Below are positions 43,524-53,046 of a stretch of 64,000 bases of DNA, piece by piece. Position 1 is the first letter of the stretch; every line of letters starts with the position of its first letter. Below the pieces are notes generated by a model, which was not told the DNA's origin, did not search any database, and saw nothing but the letters and a program-made list of their open reading frames with translations. This DNA is from Halisarca cf. caerulea. Taxonomy: Eukaryota; Porifera; Demospongiae; Chondrillida; Halisarcidae. The stretch spans positions 5,925,618 through 5,989,617 of the forward strand of contig CAUJGJ010000444.1 in the NCBI GenBank assembly GCA_963170055.1, given 5' to 3'. A program made the translations under genes and the position numbers.

Positions 43524-43618
43524 ACTCATGGACATACATGCCATTTTATTGACCATGACAAATTTTTATTCACATCTTATGTATCACATTTATTATTTCA
43601 TGTTTCAAGATTGCAAGC

Positions 43619-44947
43619 TCAATAGTTGTTAAGGTATGTCTCCAAAGAAGGTGGATCTACACCAAAGAAAGTGGTTGTTAAAGACCCATACAGGCAGGTG
43701 TGACAGTTCGTCAGGAGAGTGGCCACCAAGTAGTACTTAGCCACAGGTTGCAGCAGTACTTTGCTGTTGCGCTTGAAATCTACGTATGAGAAGTACTGAC
43801 AGATCTTCCCAAATGCCCATTCCACACTGATCCGGACCTGGCTCATGGATTTGTTGAAATCCCTCTGTTGGCGTGAGAGATTGGCACCACGGAATGGTGC
43901 AAGGATGTTTGCTGACAATCCATATGCCGGGTCACCATAGATAATGTATGGTTGTCCATTGGTTTGTTGAAATTGTCTTAGCTTTGGTGCTAGACCACTA
44001 GCTCCCAACATGAAGGCATCATGCCGTCTCCCTTCGATGGGCCCGAACATATGGGCAACCAGTCCATTTGGAGTGACCACAGCCTGCAGGAGTACCATAG
44101 AATAGTTAGGAAGTTCGTAAGTAAATGTGACAATTCAGTTAACAAACCTGAAACTTGATGCAATGAACATGTTTGTGTCCACTAAACATGATCCTTTGAT
44201 TTCTCTTCGGACGAGCAATTGGACGGACTGTCCCATCAATAAATCCCCAGCAGTTGTTCAGAGCTGCTCCTTTAGCAGCTACTGCTGCAGAGAACAATTC
44301 TGGGTTTAGCCAGACCAGATCAAGTTCTGTGAGGAGGTCCTTGAATCTGTCATATACATCATCAATGACCTGAGCAGAGGGGAAGGAGTGACGATTGTGA
44401 CAGCACTCTGGTAAAATTATAGAGAAATGATGACTCACCCGATTAAAAATACTGCTCAACTCTGGCTCTTCCATACCAAAAAGTGGGACAAGGTCACACC
44501 ATCGAGCAGGATAGCTGAGCCGACGCAACATGATCAAAAGTGTCTCTGTACCTGTTGCTCTTGTTCCTTGCCTGCAACGGTATACACTTGAAAGGCCAAG
44601 TGCAGCTCTGAGCCTCTCTATATCAGATGCTTGAAACCTGAATAATAAGAAAGGGGGGCAGTACTTTGTACATACAGTTTTGATATGAACTTAAGGAGCA
44701 AGAACAATTTCATGCAAGAACAGCTTTAGAAATGCAGAAAGCAGCCTTACCTGAACAAACGCTCGCAGTCCAGTTCACTGAGGCTCTCCAAACTCAAGTG
44801 TCCATGCCGAATAGGTTTCAGAGGGAAGATGATTTCGTAAACCAGGAGTTGAGCGATATCTTCTTCACTTGAGGAATCCTCGCTGCTGCTGCTGTCGAAC
44901 ATGAGCTGAACGAAATTCTGAATGTTACACCTGCCGAAAACGGCCAT
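43619..44947 (-). CDS. HARBI1-like PIF/Harbinger DDE transposase (4 exons)
   Basis: Minus-strand exons 44751-44947, 44439-44637, 44148-44369 and 43619-44083 join in phase to 360 residues, with GT-AG introns (donors GTAAGG, GTGAGT, GTTTGT). The start is MAVFGRCNIQNFVQLMFDSS. A helical N-terminal region (ERLRAALGLSS, LIMLRRLSYPARWCDLVPLF) is followed by the DDE_4 domain: Asp in GFIDGTVRPIARP, Asp in YGDPAYGLS and Glu in VRISVEWAFGKIC. All three catalytic residues are present. It would cut and paste the element together with the Myb-like partner. No lesion seen, so it may be active. Confidence 0.88.
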
Positions 44948-45151
44948 AGGATAACCATTTGTTCCTGAATAATCGAGCAGGAACAGAACTTACTTTCTTG
45001 CTGCAGCCATTGTTCACACTGAAGTTCACACGTTTTTCTCTTGGTTAGTTACGCGTATTCGAAAATCTTAAGGTGTTGATTGGTCGACGGGTAACGTGTA
45101 ACTGCGGTTAGCGGTTACAAGTTACACATATGCGAAAATCTTAAGGTGCCT

Positions 45152-45300
45152 AATGAGTAGAGTGGCCCTAGCTCTACCATCAGCTATGCCCAGAATACAC
45201 AGCTCATATTCTTTGCTCCTGTTGTGTACTTTGAAGGTGAGATTGCAATGCTGATAGGTATTATATTACATATTAATATTTTCTATATTTTAAATAATAA
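45152..45300 (+). pseudogene. SF3-like ATPase gene, short middle block
   Basis: Right after the Harbinger target duplication, 45159-45240 reads RVALALPSAMPRIHSSYSLL. I judge this to continue the ATPase gene whose last block before the Harbinger (42110-42265) reads LDSALATSIKNAGRGAGVVI and LLSSPDDFQGIMKG. The Crypton region then begins near 45301. Confidence 0.45.
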
Positions 45301-45306
45301 GTATTA

Positions 45307-45396
45307 GTTAAACCATGGCACACTGTGGTGCTGGACATTTATCACACGAGCGAAGTGAGAAATGTCCAGCACTACAGTGTGCCATGGTTTAACTAA
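45307..45396. repeat. 90-bp foldback, arms of about 35 bp
   Basis: GTTAAACCATGGCACACTGT...GACATTT pairs with AAATGTC...ACAGTGTGCCATGGTTTAAC, with one or two mismatches and a short loop. It lies 200 bp upstream of the recombinase gene. Confidence 0.85.
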
Positions 45397-45595
45397 CTTA
45401 GCTCATGTTTTTTTTAGCACTTAGCATTCAATTTCCTTTTGAGTGGGTGTCTGTGTGTTGCATTGTCTAATTTACCCCGATAGTTCTCACGCATACTATA
45501 GTCAGCAACAACAGAGGCTGCTAGAGTAGTCTGTGTATGTAGTCACAGAGGCATTCTAGTAGCGCGCGTAGTGTTCAGTCTATTGATTTTATTTT

Positions 45596-47271
45596 GTGCC
45601 GAAATGGAAGAAGTACAAGATTCGGATAATCTTAGTTGAAACAGAAGACACTGAAGTAGACCTGTGTGACGATATGCTCTTAAGTTTCTTGACTCCAAGT
45701 GATTTGGAGTTCTTTCCAGCTATGAGCCCTGAAGAAACAGAGCTTGACCTGCATGGATTAGCCGAAAAGTACGATCTAAGACTTGGTGACCCCCCGAGAA
45801 CGCAATCGCCTATTGAAACAACTGTTACGGCTCTTAAGGATACCAATAAGAAAGCGGAGAAAGGAAAGAAGCGATCTAGCAAGAAGCAAACGTGCAGCGA
45901 TTTGGAGCGTTTTCGATCAGTAACAGAGGAACAGCTGAGCCAGCTTTTAACTCCGTATGTCCCTAAGAACACCAATCGTTCTACAGCGTGGGCTAAATCG
46001 ATATTTGACTCTTGGATGGCCAATCGCGAGGATAAGTGCCCTCAGTCATTTCTTGAAACTTGTCGCGATCTGCATACTATGGAGAAGTGGCTGAAACTGT
46101 TTGTGGCTGAGGCGATGTTCAATAAAAATGGTGAACCTTATCCGCCAGACACCATCTACAGCATTTTGATGGGTATTCTTCGCTACATGAGACAAGCCAC
46201 ACCACGATGCACAGTACCAAATTTCTTGGATCGCAAAAATCCCGATTTTGCAGAACTGCATAGTGTTACAGATCATATTTACCGTCAGTTGAGATTGAAG
46301 GGGATTGGAGCATCAAAGAAAGCGACTGAAGTGCTGACCAAAGGTGAAGAAAATACTCTGTGGGAGCGAGGTGTTCTTGGTGTGCATACTCCTCAGGCCT
46401 TGTTAAATGCCACATTCTTTCTGAATGGGAAAAATCTTGCACTGCGTGGAGGAAAAGAGCATCATGAATTGAAGTTCAGTCAATTCCAGCGTCTTTGGAA
46501 CCCTGACAGGTATGTCTATACTGAAAATGGATCTAAGAATAGGAGTGGGGGGATTGCTGATTTCCGAGTGCCTAACAAAGTTGTTACCATCCAGATGAAT
46601 ATGCACAACCCAGAAAGGTGCCACATTCGTATTCTGGATGCATATATTTCACGTGTCCCAGAGTCAGCCCGACAATCAGATGCATTCTACTTACAGTGTA
46701 TGTCATCAGCTGATTGTGGAATGGTGCACCATGGTACAAACCACAGCGAATTGGAATTAACAAGCTTCAAGGCATGGTTAAGAATATGTGCCTGCAAGCA
46801 GGTATTCCAGGGTGCAAGACCAATCACAGTTTACGTGCAGTATGCGCAACTCAGCTATATGAAGCTGGCACTCCTGAGAACCTAATACAGGATCACACAG
46901 GGCATCGATCTCTGTGATCATTGCGCAAGTATGAAAGGCCATCGGAAATGCAGCTTCAGGCTTGTGGTGATGTGCTAGACAGCACTCGTCCCATCAAGTT
47001 TCAAAGCAGTGAAGGAGACTACATTAACAAGGAGAACACAGATCCTGCCTCTACTGTCCCACCTATTGGATCCAGATCCAACATTTATGCAAGTAGAATG
47101 CCTGTCAGTACTCCTCAAAGTGCGGACAAGGGTGCACGCTCAGTCCATCTGACCAATTGTCAGATTCAAATAAATTTGGCCCCAAGAAAAGAGAAGAATA
47201 GTCTGGATGATTTTGACACACCATTCAAAGATGATCTACATGTTTTTGACATTCTGGGTCATCCTTTTTAA
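45596..47271 (+). pseudogene. Crypton tyrosine recombinase (DUF3504-like), three small lesions
   Basis: A long frame to 46885 encodes a SAM-like core-binding domain (STAWAKSIFDSWMANR, LETCRDLHTMEKWLKLFVAE) and the catalytic domain (LLNATFFLNGKNLALRGGKE with the first Arg, HHELKFSQF). A frameshift near 46715 passes to the frame with HSLRAVCATQLYEAG (HxxR) and DHTGHRSL, followed by a TGA at 46914-46916 and LRKYERPSEMQ, which carries the Tyr. A natural start MEEVQDSDNL at 45604 is separated from the main frame by one extra base near 45636. The same domain occurs in domesticated host proteins such as QRICH1, ZMYM2 and KCTD1. This copy is recently inactivated. Confidence 0.82.
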
Positions 47272-47490
47272 GAGGCCCTACCTTTAGGACTTATTCTCAC
47301 ATACCATTTTATGCTTTGACTTTATAGGACTGTATTGCTGTTGAGTTGAGTGTTGCTACATGACATGTACTTTATTGTTGAAGTTCATTGCTGCTGATGA
47401 TCTGAAGTAAGGTGCATGAATTCCTCCGAATAGAATTTCTAGAAGACATTGATGTAAATTTTGAAGTTCAGACTGGAATTATCACATTCT
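47272..47490. other. 3' flank of the Crypton gene
   Basis: AT-rich, no gene seen; probable 3' UTR of the recombinase. Confidence 0.4.
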
Positions 47491-47574
47491 TTTATCACAC
47501 TGTGCCAATTAATATCACACTGTGCCAATTAATATCACACTGCACCAATTAATATCAAATTGTTCCAATTAATA
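47491..47574. repeat. Four tandem 20-bp units
   Basis: Units ATCACACTGTGCCAATTAAT, the third and fourth diverged (ATCACACTGCACC..., ATCAAATTGTTCC...). No spacers differ between them, so it is a minisatellite and not a CRISPR array. Confidence 0.85.
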
Positions 47575-47729
47575 TTTAGCATGAAATTCAATGAGACCTG
47601 TGTGGTGCACTTATTATCAAATGGCAGTTACCATGGTAACATTAGCTAATACATGTATAATACATAAACTGTTGTTCACTTGAGTAAACTGACTACATAT
47701 ACAGCTTCTACACTGTACAACATGCTATA

Positions 47730-48176
47730 GTTGCTGGAAGAAGTCAGGCTTTCAAGACCAGTATGAGAACCTTGTGTGGGGATATATTGAGAACACAGTA
47801 GCCAGAGCCTCCATCACATTCCAGGTGAATGTGACAGAGGAAACGGTCCTTAGCAGCAGCAACAGCAGCACAACATTGTCCAGGCCAACTAGCATCATGG
47901 AATTTGAGACCATGTTGTGTGCCTGTGTGGAAGAGTATCAGAGGTTACCCCTATTATGTTATATGGTATACATAATGCTATAACTACCATACCCTAGGTC
48001 CTCACTTTCTTAAGGGTTGACAGACTGATGTCCACTAACCCTAGTAATGTCAGGAATCCCCAACCACCCATAAGCATTTATTTGTTCAAATTTCTGAAGA
48101 CCCTAGGCGATCCAGCTATTTCCAGCAAGTCCATCATGTCGCTGTTGGATCTTACTTGCAAAGTGCACTACAACAC
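47730..48176 (+). pseudogene. SF3-like ATPase gene, later exons
   Basis: 47733-47945 is open with SGFQDQYENLVWGYIENTVA and TSIMEFETMLCACVEEYQRL. 48030-48176 gives STNPSNVRNPQPPISIYLFK and LGDPAISSKSIMSLLDLTCK. They follow the Crypton and appear to continue the ATPase gene begun at 40900. The assignment rests on my recollection of related invertebrate proteins, plus the fact that they resume exactly where the insertions end. Confidence 0.4.
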
Positions 48177-48472
48177 TAGTAATTTGAGTTAAAAACTCGT
48201 GGGGGCTGCCGCCCCATACACTCGAATCACTTGCTAAGCATTAAAGGGTTAGTGGACAGCTGAACATTCATTGAAAATACTGTTTATTGTTACTGGATGA
48301 TTGTTTTGAACAATTACCAATTGTTTTCAAAACAATTCTATAACTCATTCTTGTATAAATTCATACTTCTCTATTACTATTATATAAATTCTCTATTATA
48401 AGACTTTTCTTCAAATCCATATTATATTATATATATTGGATGAGCGTTACACACCGGAAGTCCAAATGAAAA
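48177..48472 (+). repeat. Repeat R1, copy 3
   Basis: Hairpin head (48177-48233), the TTGTTTTCAAAACAA body, a very short TA run and the end block GAGCGTTACACACCGGAAGT. It runs directly into an R2 copy at 48473. Confidence 0.85.
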
Positions 48473-48681
48473 CAAGCAATTCGAGTTTAAAAAACTTGTG
48501 GGCCACCTATGGCCCTGGAAGCTCGAATCGCTTGGAAATCGTCGTTATTGACTAAAATAATACTTCGAAGAACTCTTCTGGTCGAAAAGACTCTTCGCTG
48601 ATAAAATCAGGAGGAAACGAATGAATTTTACCGAAATATAGCTGAAAGATTACGTACCGACTTCGCGTCCGCCATGTTGTT

Positions 48682-48756
<75 letters not shown>

Positions 48757-48785
48757 ATGTCAACAACATGGCGGACGCAAAGTCG
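48473..48785. repeat. Repeat R2, copy 3, joined to an inverted R2 end through (TA)n
   Basis: Head hairpin CAAGCAATTCGAGTTT/GCTCGAATCGCTTG, body as at 28530, ending GCGTCCGCCATGTTGTTGAC. After (TA)n (48685-48757) the same end appears inverted (GTCAACAACATGGCGGACGC, to 48780), so 48655-48785 is a near-perfect palindrome around a TA tract. Confidence 0.8.
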
Positions 48786-48786
48786 G

Positions 48787-48972
48787 AAGTGGTGCATTGG
48801 CGTATATATTGCCCGAGGGTGAGTGCAAAATAAAGCCAATGCACCACTCCCCATATAATAACTAGCTTGTTGTAGGGGCTTATTTTGAAAAGTCGTATAT
48901 TGTTTGGGCTGCCGGGAGGCGGCCCTATATTGTTTTTACTTTCACCGGAAGTGCCCGGAACGTCCGGAACGA

Positions 48973-49037
<65 letters not shown>

Positions 49038-49183
49038 GTCCGGAACGATGTCTATATATATATACGACTTTTCAAAATAAGCGCCCACAACAAGCTAGTT
49101 ATTATATGGGGAGTGGTACATTGGCTTTATTTTGCACTCACCCTCGGGCAATATATACATCAATGCACCACTCCCCATATAAT
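48787..49183. repeat. Large inverted repeat around a TA tract
   Basis: Arms of about 110 bp: TATATTGCCCGAGGGTGAGT to TTGAAAAGTCGTATAT (48798-48900) and its reverse complement at about 49068-49172. Between them are a CGTCCGGAACGATGTCTATA motif twice and (TA)n (48977-49035). Long simple open frames here come from the TA repeats. Confidence 0.8.
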
Positions 49184-49263
49184 AACTATCACTTATTTAA
49201 TAAAATATAGAGTTGCTATTCGGTATACTGTCTATGCACAATATTATCCAGTGCTAACACAAC

Positions 49264-49880
49264 ATCAAAGTGACAATGTATGAAAAAATGTCTGGCATTG
49301 ATAGTACAAGTGGTATGGCTCATATGTACCACCTGGTTTTCCTCAGATTTTCAGGCACAGATCATGCCATATATAGTGTGGTTGCAGCTACAGCAAAAGC
49401 ATTGGAGGTAATTTCAGAAAATTTACTTGTAGGTTTTGAGTGGGATAGGCCAGTTGTGTCTGTGCAGAGCACGACTAAGATTATAATGGATAGGTACACA
49501 AAACCCAATCAAACCTAACACCAGACCTTGTGAAGAAATACAGCTGCAGTGAAGAAGCCCCTTCACCACATTTGTCAGGAATCCAACAATAAAATGGGAG
49601 CATCAACATAGAACATTCATCGGAAGAAACATGCAAAAGCGAGCGTTTTCAAGGCATAGGGTTATATGAAAACGTATGCCTAAGATTCAGTAGTGTGGTG
49701 CAAGAAGATTGTGAATGGTGGATGAAACATTTACCTGTCTTTCTTGGTGCCTTGTGGAAGCATTTAGCCACATGGCTACCATCAAAGAGGGGTCCTTTGT
49801 CCAGAGACGATATATATAACCACACAGACCACCAAGGTAACCTCCAGGAAGCTTCTAGGTTATCTTTGAATGTTCTATTG
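49264..49880 (+). pseudogene. Probable 3' exons of the SF3-like ATPase gene
   Basis: 49276-49518 is open (IDSTSGMAHMYHLVFLRFSG, VISENLLVGFEWDRPVVSVQ). 49695-49870 is open (QEDCEWWMKHLPVFLGALWK). Both look like globular protein but I do not recognise a domain. Their position after the R1/R2 cluster suggests they end the interrupted gene. Confidence 0.3.
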
Positions 49881-49883
49881 TTT

Positions 49884-49925
49884 TCATTTGGACTTCCCGT
49901 GTGTAACACTCATCCAATATATATA
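49884..49925 (-). repeat. Repeat R1, 3' end fragment (inverted)
   Basis: TTTTCATTTGGACTTCCCGT followed by GTAACACTCATCCAATATAT is the reverse complement of the R1 end block. Confidence 0.7.
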
Positions 49926-50222
49926 TGGGCGCTGTCAAGCAAAAACCACCCTTCTGCTGTATCCTGTATTTTTTCAGTATGGCCTAAAATAGCCATTCAT
50001 GTGTCTACTGGCTGGTTATCCCTTTTATACATATTTGGATAGCTCATTTCATGGGCTTTAAGATGGCAGTTGTTTCGTGTTCATACAATGATGGGTTCTC
50101 AAGTTATGGCTCAGAATAGTCTCCCCACCACCGAATTTTGCGGGAAGTTGTCATGGTTGAATGCAAACGGTAACCAAAGGAGAAGAGAGTTTTGACAGTA
50201 AATTCTGTTTTACAGACGCTAT

Positions 50223-50905
50223 TTGATGAAAATGCTTCAGACTGTGACGCTCCTGCATTTTCTTCACCTGAATAACATTTCAAGTGGATTTTCGTCCAAA
50301 GAAGGTGAAAATTCAGCACCTGTACGTAAGTGGAGCAAGAGGAATCCCCTTCAAAGTAGCTCGTCGTGTAATGAAAGCGTTCTGGTTGATAGTGATCACA
50401 ATTCGGAAGAATTGGAAATTGGGGATGATTTGATGGAAGACTTACACTATATTGACCACCAAAGTGCAGCGTACACGTCCTTTATACCATCAGTGACTAT
50501 GAGTGAAGAAGACATTGATCTTCAGGATTTTTCCTCCAGGCTGGAGAACGGTTGTGTCTAATGTAGAGACAAGTTTATGCAAGAGGAAATATTATCCTTT
50601 CAGCTTTCTATTCGGGAGCTAACAGAAGAAGAAAGAGACATGTATTTGTCTGGAAAGTTGCATGTTTGTATGGTCAGAGGTAAGAAGGTAAAGGATGGGG
50701 GGGCATCAGAGGGCTTCACTAGATAGAGAACGTACAAATTTAGGTATGCTTTTGATTGAGATAGATCTCTTTGTAAGTCTGCTTTTCTATGCATTCATGA
50801 TATTACAGAACATACCTTAAAATCCCTCTCAAACTATATCCGTTCAGAAAATGGATGTCCCACAGTTCAAATCCACACAGGGGCATTATAGTACTTGATG
50901 GAAGT
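50223..50905 (+). pseudogene. Second DUF7869 gene, N-terminal part
   Basis: 50223-50561 encodes an acidic, Ser-rich start (KWSKRNPLQSSSSCNE, DLMEDLHYIDHQSAAYTSFI). After a TAA the frame continues CRDKFMQEEILSFQLSIREL and ERDMYLSGKLHVC, the Cys-rich segment that opens DUF7869 proteins. 50795-50878 then reads IHDITEHTLKSLSNYI and ENGCPTVQIHTGAL. The matching continuation (HSFETIKTAVTYLKN) is found only at 63330, beyond the piggyBac block. Stops near 50560 and 50725 show decay or unrecognised introns. Confidence 0.55.
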
Positions 50906-51761
50906 TGGGGATTACAGGCAACAAAGTTATGAAATTTCTGGTATTTGTCACATTTTACCTATACGTCTGGTATTTGTCACATTTTACCTATACGTCATTA
51001 CTAACTGAAGGAGAACGTTGTAATACGTCATCAGAAGCGGGCGCTTACATTGGAGTTGGTTTAGCGATAGCAGAATCTTTTGAATCTTATCGACTTCGAA
51101 AAAGCCGTTTTGTGTTTGTCTAGGTATTTGTAAATTTATGAAACAACACATCGATGCTAAGTCGCAATGTTCAAGCTACACTAGTACTGTCAAAAAAGGG
51201 CCAGGTACTGCCGATCGACCTTCGCACCTCAAATACTCACTGCAAAATGCGGAATCAAAGTAAAAAAGTGCTGTGGCAGGTAACTGCACTCTTCTATCCA
51301 GAATATCCTAGATCACGATTGTTCGAACAAAACACTAGCTAAAATTGTCAAGATGTTAGCTGGCTCAGTCTACTTTCTGACTTTGTACTGATGATTTATT
51401 TCGCACACAAACCAGTGGCACTGTCTATGAGTCTTAGTCGTCGAGTATGCAACTTTCGCCGCAGATATAACTATGAATGACAAGAATGTATGCATAAGAA
51501 TTCACCGATACTCGTTGGAACCATTGAATCAAAGACCGAACTTTCCGCATGATAAATTGCCGTCTATAGATCGATAGCTCACGTCTCGATAACATTGCAG
51601 GGCGCTTATATTCCAATGTACCATACCATTTTAATGCCCAATACTGATGACGTGCACTTTACGTCATCCTAAAATGGCACATTGGAACCGTCCTGCAAAT
51701 ATATCGTATTTTGGGGATGTGTACCCGGGACTTCTTCTAAACAACGAAAGTATCTGACGCT
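50906..51761. other. Intron-like stretch left of the piggyBac
   Basis: No gene recognised. A 29-bp unit with GGTATTTGTCACATTTTACC is repeated in tandem at 50938-50995. It lies between the two halves of the DUF7869 gene. Confidence 0.45.
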
Positions 51762-53046
51762 TTAACCTTTTGCCATCCGCGTTAGATATATTCGCGGTTC
51801 CGTTACCGTCCATAGTGCAATAAATTGTGGGGGAAAGAAGTGGAGTGTTCTAGGCCATATTCACAGCTGTTTTTCGATCGTTCATTCGTGATATTCTCCT
51901 CTTGAGTCTACCTCCTTACTTCTCTTGAGAATTTTTTTAGTTTTAGTGATCAATCAAAACTTTGCAAGGTACGTAACTACTTTTAAAGTCGACGTGAATT
52001 GTCGAAGTCTCATATCCCACACGCCGTCAGCTATTGCCTTGCATACAACGTTTAACACACATTTTGTGATCGTTTATTGTTTTCATTAGTTCACCAAATT
52101 AATCTCATTAGTTCACCAAATTAATCATGTCACACACAAAAAAAAAACAGAAGAGTCCGTTCAGGTGAGGCACTAGAACAGCTTTTGAGCGATGAGTGGT
52201 ATGATTCCATGTCTGAAGGTGACTCAGACAATGATATGCAGCCCCTTGACATGGCAGAAGAAGCACTTGATCCCCTAGACAGAGTGCAGAACATAGATAC
52301 AGAAGGCAGTGATACAGATTACCAAGGCACGGCAGCATTTACACAAACTGGAACCAATATACCCACAGCACAAGCTACATCCAATAACACACCTGGTCCA
52401 TCAAATATCGATAACTCCACCCATGCAACAATTCCACATACACCTTCACCAAATAGCACAGCAGTCACTAACACCACATCCAGTCCATCGAGCAATCAAG
52501 CTACCCCTGCCCCATGGACTACTGCCAGCCAACCATTTACTCACCATGTTGCACCAATAAACCCTCCAGCATATGATGATCCACCAGCTACATTCTTCGA
52601 GCAAATCTTTGGCGAGGATATGTTTGCATACATCACCACACAGACCAACCTATATGCAAGACGAAATGGCACAGGTCAATACAAGTGGACGGAGACCAGT
52701 CCAATGAAGTGGGACAACTCATTGGCATGCTCATGGCAATGGGTGTCCACAAACTCCCCGATTTCCATGACTACTGGAACCAAAGTGCCCTCTTGTCAGT
52801 ACCTGGGATCACTAGCGGCATACCCAGAACAAGATTCAAGGTACTGATGAGTAATTTACATCTTAGGCTACGTTTACACGAGAACGATTTCGCTCATATC
52901 CGCAAAAGTTTGTTGCGTTTAGGCCTTCTGTCTACACAACAACGAATGAAAACGCAATTGTATCCGCAATTTTCTGTATCCGCAACAATAAGTGGAAAAG
53001 TGCGAATTCCGTTGCCATGTAAACACAAAATTCCGTTTTTGAAGAA

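Larger units (their letters stand above)
42271..45151. mobile_element. PIF/Harbinger transposon, apparently complete
   Basis: Termini AGACACCTTAAGATTT (left) and AGGCACCTTAAGATTT (right, reverse complement) with a 3-bp duplication AAT at 42268-42270 and 45152-45154. Two divergent genes face inwards, 3' ends together: a Myb/SANT-type partner (plus) and a HARBI1-like DDE transposase (minus). This is the standard autonomous PIF/Harbinger plan. Neither gene shows a stop or frameshift once introns are removed. Confidence 0.9.
45301..47650 (+). mobile_element. Crypton-type tyrosine-recombinase element with palindromic head
   Basis: The element is delimited by its gene and by short matching ends: GTATTAGTTAAACCATGG at 45301 and, on the other strand, GTATTAGCTAATGTTACCATGG ending at about 47650. 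At the left, 45307-45396 is a foldback of two ~35-bp arms (GTTAAACCATGGCACACTGT and its complement) with a loop around ATCACACGAGCGAAGTGAG. On the right, 47491-47574 has tandem ATCACACTGTGCCAATTAAT units. Cryptons are not expected to have inverted ends, so the boundaries are tentative. Confidence 0.6.

Noticed and set aside
47491..47574. CRISPR-like series of 20-bp repeats
   Set aside because: Units are directly adjacent with no variable spacers, and the context is eukaryotic; it is a minisatellite.
52685..53046. Upstream extension of the Harbinger transposase frame
   Set aside because: This part is piggyBac coding sequence plus Harbinger terminal repeat read in the same frame by chance; the element starts at 52866.
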